A DNA stretch of 64,000 nt from Prevotella sp. (GCA_017509155.1 JAFWQE010000016.1:45055-109054); one strand, 5' to 3'. Shown: positions 17,744-25,082, counted from the first letter of the stretch. Numbers and translations: made by a program. Notes: a model not told the origin generated them from the sequence alone.

Positions 17744-17771
17744 GACCCTCTGAATCTCCCTGTTTGGGGAT
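17744..17771 (+). repeat. REP-like palindrome copy in the leader of the epimerase gene
   Basis: The plus strand reads GACCCTCTGAATCTCCCTG then TTTGGGGA, the same order as the copy at 18280-18310 and the reverse of those at 17838 and 19031. It occupies the bases just upstream of the epimerase ATG (17739-17741), leaving no normal Shine-Dalgarno between repeat and start. Confidence 0.75.
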
Positions 17772-17837
17772 ACTTTTTTTCCTTTAATCGTGTTTGTACT
17801 CTGTTTTTTACCCTTTTCTTGTTCAACTGCTCTATCT

Positions 17838-17867
17838 CTCCCCTAAGCAGGGGAGTTGGAGGGGCCT
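17838..17867 (+). repeat. REP-like palindrome copy covering the 3' end of the nucleotidyltransferase gene
   Basis: Arms CTCCCCT (17838-17844) and AGGGGAG (17849-17855) around AAGC, then TTGGAGGGGCCT. The nucleotidyltransferase stop (17843-17845) and its last six codons (encoding PSNSPA) lie within the element. Confidence 0.8.
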
Positions 17868-18655
17868 CCATATTTCTCAACAGCTTCGTAATAAGTATCA
17901 AGGCTTCCGATGTCGAATCGTCCTGCACTCATGGGCCAAGCATGCATCGTGGTATGCTCAACCATATAGTGCGCTAGATTCCCTGGTGCATCTTTACCAC
18001 AGCCATTCTCCACTGAGTGCCGTACTAAGTCAAGATCTTTTTTCAGATAAATATAGAAAGGAGGCACAGCCCAGTGGCTCTTAGGCACCTGTGGTTTCTC
18101 CTCCATGCCCAGCACTTTATTGTTCTCATCCAGTTCCACGACACCTGTCCTTTGCAATTTCTCGATTGATGGTTGCTCATGGCACATGATGCAACTTGTA
18201 TTCTTCTCTTTGGCAAAGTCCACAAACTCCTGGAAAGAGAAGAACAACAGATTGTCTGCAGCAACGACCAACAAGTCAAGACCCTCTAAATCTCCCTGTT
18301 TAGGGAGACTTTCCAGCACCCGCAACAAATCGCATACAGCACCTAAACGGCTGTCATTAGTTGTACTGCCGTCGTCGAGGATGGTTATTGGCTTCTTATA
18401 TCTGCCACCAACACCTTCCAGCTTTCCATCTAAACAGAGAGAACCAGTTGGGGTCTTCACCCATTCTTCAAACATCGGCGCAAACCTATGATTTGTCACA
18501 ACAACGTGCTCTGTAATGTCATCAATAGCATCGATGTCATCGAGCATACGACCAAGTATTGTACTGTTACCTATTTGCAGTAACGGTTTGGGGTAGTTTC
18601 TTGTTAGTTCTCCTAGTCGGGTCGCATAACCCGCAGCCAAAACCACGTTGATCAT
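17843..18655 (-). CDS. Sugar-1-phosphate nucleotidyltransferase with an in-frame palindromic insert
   Basis: 270 residues. It begins with the pyrophosphorylase signature MINVVLAAGYATRLGELTRN and the activating KPLLQIG block; LVVAADNL is the metal/NTP site and GMEEKPQ, AHYMV and RFDIGSLDTYYEA follow as in glucose-1-phosphate nucleotidyltransferases. It makes an NDP-sugar from sugar-1-phosphate and NTP. Two oddities: residues SLPKQGDLEGL (~116-126) are encoded by a REP-like palindrome (18280-18310) in frame, and the last residues PSNSPA plus stop come from another copy. Its ATG overlaps the TGA of the DUF559 gene. With the galacturonokinase-like kinase and the UDP-GlcA 4-epimerase it may make UDP-uronic acids; substrate unproven. 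Confidence 0.8.
   Translation of the reverse strand: MINVVLAAGYATRLGELTRNYPKPLLQIGNSTILGRMLDDIDAIDDITEHVVVTNHRFAPMFEEWVKTPTGSLCLDGKLEGVGGRYKKPITILDDGSTTNDSRLGAVCDLLRVLESLPKQGDLEGLDLLVVAADNLLFFSFQEFVDFAKEKNTSCIMCHEQPSIEKLQRTGVVELDENNKVLGMEEKPQVPKSHWAVPPFYIYLKKDLDLVRHSVENGCGKDAPGNLAHYMVEHTTMHAWPMSAGRFDIGSLDTYYEAVEKYGGPSNSPA
18280..18310 (+). repeat. REP-like palindrome copy inside the nucleotidyltransferase coding sequence
   Basis: Arms TCTCCCT and AGGGAGA around GTTT, preceded by ACCCTCTAAA. Unlike the other copies it lies mid-gene; no stop is created in the coding frame, and it contributes about ten residues (SLPKQGDLEG) between an alpha-helix and the following beta-strand. Confidence 0.8.
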
Positions 18656-19020
18656 AAATTATCTCTCAATATTTGTATTACATTATCTGTATCACAAAGA
18701 ACTTGCTCATTTGTAAACCGAATAACTCTGTAGCCTTGGCTTTTGAGCCATTCTGTACGCATTGCATCTTCCTTTTGTTGTTCTTCAATGAAGTGATAGC
18801 CACCATCAATCTCAACTATAACCTTACTCTTTCTGAACAAGAAGTCTACGATGTAATTACCTATAACATGCTGCCTCAAGCAACTTTGACCATAGGCTCT
18901 ACCCTTCACCAATGACCAGAATGCGCATTCTGCTTCTGTCATATTCTTACGGTTTGCCATGGCATTTTCCTTAAGCAATCCGTATTCTGTTGGGTCTGCA
19001 GTCATCCACTTCCTATCCAT
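18652..19020 (-). CDS. DUF559 endonuclease-like protein (Vsr/PD-(D/E)XK fold)
   Basis: 122 residues. The DUF559 pattern is clear: MTEAECAFWSLVKGRAYG, F-x-R-Q-like SCLRQHVIGNYIVDFLFRKSKVIVEIDGGYH, and a C-terminal GYRVIRFTNEQV. Asp58-like and the VEIDGGYH acidic cluster fit the nuclease core shared with Vsr mismatch endonucleases. Function of the family is unknown. It sits between the sugar kinase (17-bp gap) and the nucleotidyltransferase (4-bp overlap) and is flanked by copies of the REP-like palindrome. The start may instead be MANRKNMTEAE, 20 codons in (18960). Confidence 0.75.
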   Translation of the reverse strand: MDRKWMTADPTEYGLLKENAMANRKNMTEAECAFWSLVKGRAYGQSCLRQHVIGNYIVDFLFRKSKVIVEIDGGYHFIEEQQKEDAMRTEWLKSQGYRVIRFTNEQVLCDTDNVIQILRDNL

Positions 19021-19030
19021 GGTGGACTTT

Positions 19031-19062
19031 CTCTCCCCTAAACAGGGGAGTTGGAGGGGTCT
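19031..19062 (+). repeat. REP-like palindrome copy covering the 3' end of the GHMP kinase gene
   Basis: CTCTCCCCTAAACAGGGGAG, then TTGGAGGGGTCT. Arms CTCCCCT/AGGGGAG around AAAC. The kinase stop TAG (19038-19040) and the codons for DPSNSPV lie inside it, exactly as at 17838-17867. Confidence 0.8.
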
Positions 19063-20201
19063 AAAAACCGGGCGCCATCATCTGGTTTCACCCAGAACAC
19101 TTGGAAAGTCTTCTCATATTCTGGGAACTGCTCCAAATACTTTTCTGTGAGGACTCTCTGTATTTCTTCTTTATATGCAGGATCCACTAGTGCAATACAC
19201 GCCCCTTTAAAACCGGCACCGGAGAAGCGACCGCCATATACTCCAGGCAACTGACGCATGATCTCGTAGATAGCTATCAGTTCCGGCGAGCCACACTCGT
19301 AGTTATGCATGCTGCTCTCACACGAATCGAACGACAGCTTACCAAATAGCTTCAGATTTCCTGTCTCCCATGCGGTCACGCCCTGCCGCACACGCCGGTA
19401 CTCACTATAGAAGTGCTCTGCCCTCCGTGCAAATCTTGCAGGCATGGCAATGCGCGTCTTTTCAAACGTAGATTTGGGAATATCGCGGAGGAAAGTCTTG
19501 TCGAACGTCTTCAGTGGCTGGTCAGTGTATGCCAACATGTTCCATGCTGCCGTTTTGCACTCATACACTCGGAGATTATAATCCGAGTTCACGAGACTAC
19601 GTGTCAGTCCAGAGAAGAAGATTCCTATCTCAAACTCTGGCATGTCGGGATTCCTCTTGATAATGCGCCAATCGTTGGAGTCACAATCGAGGAACAGCAG
19701 TCCATCCTTCTTACCCAGCGCGATACACGCCTGGTCGAGCAGACCATTGTTCAGTCCGATGTACTCCCTTTCAGCCTCCGATGCAATCCTAACCACCTCA
19801 AAAGGCTGTAATGTCACATCATTCGCTTTGGCAAAGGCCATCACGTATGCAATCAGTACCGCAGCCGATGATGACAAACCACCTACAGGCAGACTTCCCT
19901 GTATCACACCTTCGACACCACGTTTCAGTTCAAACCGCTTACGCAGCGCGTACTTGGCACCACGGGCATAGTCTCCCCAATGGTGTTCACGAACCTGTGA
20001 TGGTTTGTCTATCGCGAACTCCACATCGCCCTCAAACGTCTTTGATTTCAATTTGACGATGCTGTCATCCCTTACATTAAACCACAGGTCAACGCCCTTG
20101 TCAATAGCGAAGCCTGTTACCAGTCCATGCTGGTGGTCAACATGTGCTCCTAACGGACATACCCGATATGGAGCAAAAATATGATATTGGTATTCCATCA
20201 T
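19038..20201 (-). CDS. GHMP sugar kinase, galacturonokinase/galactokinase-like
   Basis: 387 residues, GHMP superfamily. The N-terminal block APYRVCPLGAHVDHQHG replaces the galactokinase GRVNLIGEHTDY signature and closely resembles the block of plant galacturonokinases as I recall it. The ATP-binding GHMP loop is LPVGGLSSSAAV (~104-115) and the C-terminal motif GGRFSGAGFKGACIAL (~337). It should phosphorylate the anomeric hydroxyl of a hexose or uronic acid. Downstream nucleotidyltransferase and UDP-GlcA 4-epimerase fit a GalA-1-phosphate to UDP-GalA salvage branch; this is inference. The last residues PSNSPV derive from a REP-like palindrome. Confidence 0.78.
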   Translation of the reverse strand: MMEYQYHIFAPYRVCPLGAHVDHQHGLVTGFAIDKGVDLWFNVRDDSIVKLKSKTFEGDVEFAIDKPSQVREHHWGDYARGAKYALRKRFELKRGVEGVIQGSLPVGGLSSSAAVLIAYVMAFAKANDVTLQPFEVVRIASEAEREYIGLNNGLLDQACIALGKKDGLLFLDCDSNDWRIIKRNPDMPEFEIGIFFSGLTRSLVNSDYNLRVYECKTAAWNMLAYTDQPLKTFDKTFLRDIPKSTFEKTRIAMPARFARRAEHFYSEYRRVRQGVTAWETGNLKLFGKLSFDSCESSMHNYECGSPELIAIYEIMRQLPGVYGGRFSGAGFKGACIALVDPAYKEEIQRVLTEKYLEQFPEYEKTFQVFWVKPDDGARFLDPSNSPV

Positions 20202-20265
20202 ATTACTTATTATGTTTATTCGTGTAGCACCGAAGGCATACCAAACCCATTTCCCGCGTTCTGCT

Positions 20266-20463
20266 GTTTTTGAGTCGATAGTTTGCCGTTTTCAGCAAGC
20301 AAAAATGCCATTTTCAAGAAACAAAACCATTGATTTCGTTCTACGATTCCATTGATTTTGTTCAACGATTTCAATGGTTTCGCTCAACAATTCCATTGGA
20401 TTTGTTTCGCCATTCTGCCGCTTTTGTTGCTCCAACGCGTCGGTTTTGACGTTCATTTCCGGC
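20266..20463. repeat. 22-bp phased repeat array, nine units (array 2)
   Basis: Nine consecutive 22-bp units start at 20266, 20288, 20310, 20332, 20354, 20376, 20398, 20420 and 20442. Most begin with a purine plus TTT(T)(C/G) and end in GCC, CCATT or GGC. No spacers separate them. They fill the 377-bp gap between the kinase and aminotransferase genes; the open frames across them are low-complexity by-products of the repeat. Confidence 0.7.
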
Positions 20464-20578
20464 AGTCTTGGCCCTACCATCTCTTCATAGCTAGAGGAAC
20501 TTCTATTATGTTTACCTCCATTATTGAGAAAACAGGAAACGAATTCCCCAGGTGCAACCAAAGGCCAAAAGGTCTCCG

Positions 20579-21835
20579 CTAAAGGATATTCTCCTTAATC
20601 GTATCAACGATGTACTTCACGTCATCATCGCTGACATACGGACCTGCAGGCAGGCACATGCCAATCTTGAAAATAGACTCCGAAACACCATTAACGTATG
20701 CAGGCACATCCTTATAGCATGGCTGCTTGTGCATTGGCTTCCACACGGGACGTGCCTCTATGTTTGCCTTATCGAGAGCTACACGCATGGCCTCCACATT
20801 GGCATTTGGCTCGCAATCGGTATGAGCCGATTCTGCTGCATGGATGACACCTGCGGCACCACCGACAGCACCTGTCACAATAGTCTTATAGGCATTCTCC
20901 TGACCTTTCACCTTTACATTCTCATCGATTGTAATCGTGCAAAGCCAGTAGTTCGAATCATAGTCACCATTGTTGGGCTGAGAATGAACGTGAACTCCGG
21001 GCACATCCGCCAACAGTTCCTCATACATCTTCTGAACATGCTTGTGATGTTTCAGATGCTCATCGACGACGGTCATTTGTCCTCGGCCAATACCAGCGCA
21101 GATATTCGACATGCGGTAGTTATAACCAATCTTCTCATGCTGATAGTACGGATAGCTCTCACGATACTGCGTAGCATACATCATTATCTCGCGCCACTCA
21201 TCCTCGTTAGCAGTTATCAAGGCTCCCCCACCAGAAGTCGTAATCATCTTGTTGCCATTGAACGACAGCACACCGTACTTACCAAACGTGCCCAGCATCT
21301 GCCCCTTGTACTTCGAGCCAAATCCCTCGGCGGCGTCCTCCACTACAAGAATCCCGTATTTATCAGCAATTTCCATGATGCGTTCTGCTTTATACGGCAT
21401 GCCATACAGTGCGACGGGCACGATGGCCGCAGGCTTTTTCCCTGTCTTGGCAATACGGTCTTTGATTGCCTCTTCCAACAACTCAGGGTCAATGTTCCAT
21501 GTGTCAGGCTCTGAGTCCACAAGCACGGGCGTTGCCCCTAAATAGGTCACAGGGTGCGTCGACGCACAGAACGTAAAGCTCTGCACAATCACCTCATCAC
21601 CAGCCTTTACGCCTGCGGCCAATAGTCCAAGATGAACCGCCGCCGTACCGGCAGACAATGCGACGACACGCTTTCCTTCGCCGACGAACTCTTCCAGGTC
21701 CTTTTCGAATCCATTCACATTCGGTCCCAGAGGCACGACCCAATTCGTATCAAATGCTTCTTTAACGTACTTCTGCTCCATTCCGTCCTCACTCATGTGA
21801 GCCAGGCACAAGTAAATCCTCTTTCTTTCAGACAT
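20579..21835 (-). CDS. DegT/DnrJ/EryC1-type PLP aminotransferase (PglE-like)
   Basis: 418 residues. The fold-type I sugar aminotransferase blocks are present: ALSAGTAAVHLGLLAAGV, VIVQSFTFCAS, VEDAAEGFGSKYKGQ, and the PLP-binding Lys196 in SFNGNKMITTSGGG. These enzymes transaminate 4-keto-6-deoxy UDP-sugars with glutamate. The PglD-like acetyltransferase gene lies 3 bp upstream, and a PglC-like initiating transferase and PglF-like dehydratase are in the same cluster, so UDP-4-amino-6-deoxy-GlcNAc on the way to diNAcBac is the likely product. Other 4-amino sugars are possible. Confidence 0.86.
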   Translation of the reverse strand: MSERKRIYLCLAHMSEDGMEQKYVKEAFDTNWVVPLGPNVNGFEKDLEEFVGEGKRVVALSAGTAAVHLGLLAAGVKAGDEVIVQSFTFCASTHPVTYLGATPVLVDSEPDTWNIDPELLEEAIKDRIAKTGKKPAAIVPVALYGMPYKAERIMEIADKYGILVVEDAAEGFGSKYKGQMLGTFGKYGVLSFNGNKMITTSGGGALITANEDEWREIMMYATQYRESYPYYQHEKIGYNYRMSNICAGIGRGQMTVVDEHLKHHKHVQKMYEELLADVPGVHVHSQPNNGDYDSNYWLCTITIDENVKVKGQENAYKTIVTGAVGGAAGVIHAAESAHTDCEPNANVEAMRVALDKANIEARPVWKPMHKQPCYKDVPAYVNGVSESIFKIGMCLPAGPYVSDDDVKYIVDTIKENIL

Positions 21836-21838
21836 TGA

Positions 21839-22438
21839 TTATAACAGTTCTTGATTGATTTTTTTTATAAGTTTACACCTATTCCCTACAGCTAAATAGC
21901 CATCAGGAATATCTTTGGTCACAACACTACCGGCTCCTATCATACACCATTTCCCAATTTTCACGCCTTGAATGATTGTCGTTCCTGCACCTATCCATGT
22001 TCCCTCTCCCACATGCACATTACCACACAAGGTCGCATGTGGCGAAACATGAACATAGTCTTCGATGACGCATTCGTGGTCAATACTCGCTCCTGTATTA
22101 ATGATACAATGCTTACCTATTCCCACTTCTGGTTGAATGATTGCCCCTTGCATCACAACGGATCCCTCACCAACGGATGCTGTTGATGCGACTATTGCAG
22201 ATATAGCGATACCCGTCTCAAATTGATTCGCTATTCTTTCTGCTATCTTCTTTCTGACGGCATTGTTACCTATACTTATGATCACAGTCTCGTCCACAGG
22301 TAAATCCTGCCTTACAGGAAGACCACACAGTTCTTTCACATCTGGATTGTCATCAACGAAATAATCCACAATCTTCCGCTGGGACTCCAGCAAATCTTTA
22401 ATCACTTTGGCGTGTCCGCTTGCTCCGTATAAAACCAT
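21839..22438 (-). CDS. NeuD/PglD-family sugar acetyltransferase
   Basis: 199 residues: an N-terminal sugar-binding Rossmann-like domain (MVLYGASGHAKVIKDLLES) and a C-terminal left-handed beta-helix of hexapeptide repeats (GASIDHECVIEDYVHVSPH, GEGTWIGAGTTIIQGVKIG). Histidines in the DHECVI and VHVSPH turns correspond to the catalytic region of PglD. The enzyme transfers acetyl from acetyl-CoA to a sugar amine or hydroxyl. Position directly before the PglE-like gene supports N-acetylation of the 4-amino group. Confidence 0.86.
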   Translation of the reverse strand: MVLYGASGHAKVIKDLLESQRKIVDYFVDDNPDVKELCGLPVRQDLPVDETVIISIGNNAVRKKIAERIANQFETGIAISAIVASTASVGEGSVVMQGAIIQPEVGIGKHCIINTGASIDHECVIEDYVHVSPHATLCGNVHVGEGTWIGAGTTIIQGVKIGKWCMIGAGSVVTKDIPDGYLAVGNRCKLIKKINQELL

Positions 22439-22447
22439 TTTGTTAAA

Positions 22448-22975
22448 CTATGATTCGAACTCTGCGGCGACGCTTTCTATCAGTTTCTTCACATACGTTT
22501 CCTTGTCTGCGACGTGCTCTCTATTGGCCAAGATGTAGAGCGAAAGATGACTTACACGATAGTGTTCAAAGGCTTTCCTACTGACGATTGAAGAAACAAA
22601 GCGCACATATACTCTGAAACGTCTGGTCGCCACACCTGCTTCATCCTTCTCATCATTGGCTCCTATAAAAAAGAACGATGCCTTTGGGTCTCGTTTTAGG
22701 ACGTCAAGCATTATATTAAATAATGTATAGAAGATGGTGCGAGGCTCAAAGGTTCCTGTTCTAAGGCTGAATTTATTGTCGCTGTTCATATTAGCCTTAT
22801 CGAAAAACTTCAGGCAATAGGAGTGCTCTACATATCGCTCCACACGGACGATATAGGTATGATGAGACTTCAACGACTTGAATCTATACTGCAACGTATA
22901 TTCCAGCACGTCATCAGCACCGTTGTAGTCGTTCATCTGGAAGATAAACGGATAGCCATCTGTCATCTCCGCCAT
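22448..22975 (-). CDS. Hypothetical protein, 175 residues
   Basis: I do not recognise the family. It is alpha/beta in appearance with a hydrophobic core segment (FYTLFNIMLDVLKRD ... SFFFIGAND) and a charged C-terminal helix. No signal peptide, membrane helix or known catalytic motif. It follows a 67-residue gene by 3 bp and precedes the PglD-like gene by 9 bp. The promoter at 23207-23216 starts this four-gene run. Reading-frame integrity and tight packing support a real gene. Confidence 0.7.
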   Translation of the reverse strand: MAEMTDGYPFIFQMNDYNGADDVLEYTLQYRFKSLKSHHTYIVRVERYVEHSYCLKFFDKANMNSDNKFSLRTGTFEPRTIFYTLFNIMLDVLKRDPKASFFFIGANDEKDEAGVATRRFRVYVRFVSSIVSRKAFEHYRVSHLSLYILANREHVADKETYVKKLIESVAAEFES

Positions 22976-22978
22976 CGA

Positions 22979-23182
22979 CTATATCAGCTGCTTGTAAATA
23001 GGTATACGAATACGATCAAGTTCCTCTTTGGAAACTCTCACAGGCCCCGGCGTAGCATCATAGTAATCCACCGGATAACGATACCTGCCATTTGGCATGA
23101 GTACGGTGGTCACCCTCCGAACAAGTTTCAGTCCCTCATTCGTGGTGATAATCGTCTCTTTCGTGTCAACAATCTTACCCAT
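22979..23182 (-). CDS. Small hypothetical protein, 67 residues
   Basis: Sequence opens MGKIVDTKETIITTNEGLKL and is rich in Arg, Pro and Tyr (MPNGRYRYPVDYYDATPGPV) with no membrane segment. A promoter -7 box lies 25-34 bp upstream of the start. It is packed 3 bp before the 175-residue gene, so the two are probably co-translated partners. A small-then-larger pair with its own promoter resembles toxin-antitoxin layout, but no motif of a known family is visible. Confidence 0.6.
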   Translation of the reverse strand: MGKIVDTKETIITTNEGLKLVRRVTTVLMPNGRYRYPVDYYDATPGPVRVSKEELDRIRIPIYKQLI

Positions 23183-23206
23183 AAATTACTATCTATTGTT
23201 TTGTCT

Positions 23207-23216
23207 TGCAAAGATA
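23207..23216 (-). promoter_or_regulatory. Internal -7 box within the polysaccharide cluster
   Basis: TATCTTTGCA on the minus strand in the 74-bp gap after the PglC-like gene. It can drive the two hypothetical genes plus the PglD- and PglE-like genes separately from the AT-rich upstream part. Confidence 0.6.
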
Positions 23217-23256
23217 ATCATTTTTTAATGACATTCCAAATAAAAAGACGAAAACT

Positions 23257-23865
23257 TCAGTTGTGTCCGTTAAACATTTCCATTGTGGCCTGTCCTGCCT
23301 CATTGATGTCGGCACGTTTCAGCACCTTCATGATGGTAATGCCTATCACTTTCAAGTCCGTAAGGAGTGACACATGATCTACATACCACACATCCAGTTT
23401 GAATTTCTCTGTCCAGCTGATAGCGTTACGCCCATGACACTGTGCCCATCCCGAAATGCCCGGACGCACCTCATGGCGCCGTGCCTGTTCCTTGGAATAA
23501 AGAGGGAGATATTGCACCAACAGTGGTCTTGGCCCTATCAAGGCCATGTCGCCCTTCAGAACGTTAAAGAGCTGTGGCAGTTCATCAATGCTTGTTGAGC
23601 GCACGAACTTACCGACCTTTGTCAGTCTCTTCTCATCGGGCAGCAGATTTCCATCTGCATCCCTCTCATCGGTCATGGTCTTGAACTTTATCACCTTGAA
23701 GATCTTCCCATCCTTCCCAGGTCGCTCCTGAAAGAAAAACGCCCCGGCTCCCTTGTTGGCAAAATGCAGCCAGACTGTCACCACCAACAAAACCGGTGAT
23801 ATGCATATCAAAGCTATCAACGATATGCAGAAATCAAAAAAACGCTTGAAAAAATGCTTATACAT
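23257..23865 (-). CDS. Initiating phosphoglycosyltransferase (PglC-like bacterial sugar transferase)
   Basis: 202 residues, the short monotopic PglC size. One N-terminal re-entrant hydrophobic helix (FFDFCISLIALICISPVLLVV) is followed by the conserved FFQERPGKDGKIFKVIKFKTM, the catalytic Asp-Glu in STSIDELPQLFNVLKGDMALIGPRP, and VRPGISGWAQ. It transfers a phospho-sugar, here probably phospho-diNAcBac, to undecaprenyl phosphate to start repeat-unit assembly. Its ATG overlaps the TAA of the upstream glycosyltransferase (TAATG). Confidence 0.9.
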   Translation of the reverse strand: MYKHFFKRFFDFCISLIALICISPVLLVVTVWLHFANKGAGAFFFQERPGKDGKIFKVIKFKTMTDERDADGNLLPDEKRLTKVGKFVRSTSIDELPQLFNVLKGDMALIGPRPLLVQYLPLYSKEQARRHEVRPGISGWAQCHGRNAISWTEKFKLDVWYVDHVSLLTDLKVIGITIMKVLKRADINEAGQATMEMFNGHN

Positions 23866-25082
23866 TAAGAATGAATCTTTTCAAAAAAATCGACGAACTC
23901 ATTTCCCAGTTTTACTCTGCTGAATTCCTTTTCTGCAAATAACCTTGCATTCTTAGAATATACACTAAGCGATTCTGGGTCGTCAACCATTTTTATCAAT
24001 GTTTCAGCAAAAGCTTCAGCATTGTCAGGCTCCACAACTTCACCCATTTTATTCTTTGTAATCATATCAGAAAGCCAGCCTGGATAATTATTGATGATTG
24101 GCAAGCCTGATGCGATATAGTCAAAGAACTTGTTTGGAGATGTACCATAATAGAAAGCAGGAACGTTTTTCAGTACCATCATGCCCACTGTTGCTGAAGC
24201 GACAATTCTGGCTAATTGCACTTTAGGAATCGGATCGTAGAACAAACAATTGCTGATTGATTCATTCTCGACACGCTCTTGTAAGTGAGCTTTCATTTTA
24301 CCTTTACCCAAAAATGCGAATTTAATGTCTTTACGTCCTTTCTTTAAGACCTCTTTGGCGGTATCAAGGACCGCATCAAGCCCATTAGCGATCCCGTGTG
24401 CACCAGTAAAAATGGCCACCTTATCGCCTGGAAAGATTCCATCTAAATCCAAGGAACTCTTTAAGGAAGGGCTGAAGATATTCAAGTCGCAACCATTCGG
24501 CACCATCGTTATGGGTTTATTCTTTTGGCTACGTTTTTTAATTCCTTCACAGATACCAGGAGACAACCCGACACATCCATCAGCACAATGATAGCTTAGC
24601 CATTCCAGGACACTCATACATCCAATCCAGAAGGGATTTGTCATGCCTAATGCTTTGGGGAGCTCTGGCCACAGGTCACGGACTTCAAAAATGAACTTTT
24701 TTCTTCGGAACAGCTTCATGACGATGCCTGGTATGCCTGCTGTCAAGGGTGTTGATGTTGCAAACAGCACATCATAATCTTCTTTTAACGCAAACTTTAC
24801 ACTCTGCCAGGCAAAACTGACAAAAGACTTTGCACGGGCTACCAGTCCCATGTTGTTTGAATATGGAACAGAAATCTGGACGACATCTATACCATCGACC
24901 ATTCCTCTACGTATATTCTTCTTTTTTGTTTGCGGAATGTCAATCGTTGCGTTACCTTCAAGCCCACAAACCATCGTTACTTGATGACCACGAGCGATCA
25001 GGCTCTGCGCCATCTCATAGGATCTGGTTCCCCCAGCTTGTGTCGGCAACGTGAAGTACTGATGTAAATATAATACTTTCAT
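23865..25082 (-). CDS. WbuB-like GT4 glycosyltransferase
   Basis: 405 residues. GT-B fold with the WbuB-type start LYLHQYFTLPTQAGGTRSYEMAQSL, nucleotide-binding FTGAHGIANGLDAVLDTA (~235-255) and the C-terminal GT4 E-x7-E-like region around VVEPDNAEAFAE. It adds a sugar to the lipid-linked intermediate on the cytoplasmic face. It is bracketed by 1-bp TAATG overlaps with the heparinase-like gene upstream and the PglC-like gene downstream, an arrangement recurrent in Bacteroidetes and Proteobacteria exopolysaccharide loci. It may act on the initiating sugar. Confidence 0.86.
   Translation of the reverse strand: MKVLYLHQYFTLPTQAGGTRSYEMAQSLIARGHQVTMVCGLEGNATIDIPQTKKKNIRRGMVDGIDVVQISVPYSNNMGLVARAKSFVSFAWQSVKFALKEDYDVLFATSTPLTAGIPGIVMKLFRRKKFIFEVRDLWPELPKALGMTNPFWIGCMSVLEWLSYHCADGCVGLSPGICEGIKKRSQKNKPITMVPNGCDLNIFSPSLKSSLDLDGIFPGDKVAIFTGAHGIANGLDAVLDTAKEVLKKGRKDIKFAFLGKGKMKAHLQERVENESISNCLFYDPIPKVQLARIVASATVGMMVLKNVPAFYYGTSPNKFFDYIASGLPIINNYPGWLSDMITKNKMGEVVEPDNAEAFAETLIKMVDDPESLSVYSKNARLFAEKEFSRVKLGNEFVDFFEKIHS

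Noticed and set aside
20266-20463. Possible CRISPR array
   Set aside because: Units follow each other directly with no spacers and bodies vary; no cas gene in the window. The same holds for the other 22-bp arrays and the hairpin array at 39342-39520.
20292-20561. Minus-strand frame of 89 codons between kinase and aminotransferase genes
   Set aside because: It translates the 22-bp array (22 is not a multiple of 3, so peptide repeats drift) and is low-complexity; no homology signal.
22448-23182. Firm toxin-antitoxin call for the two small genes
   Set aside because: Only the layout suggests it; no known toxin or antitoxin motif can be seen, so it is listed as unknown.
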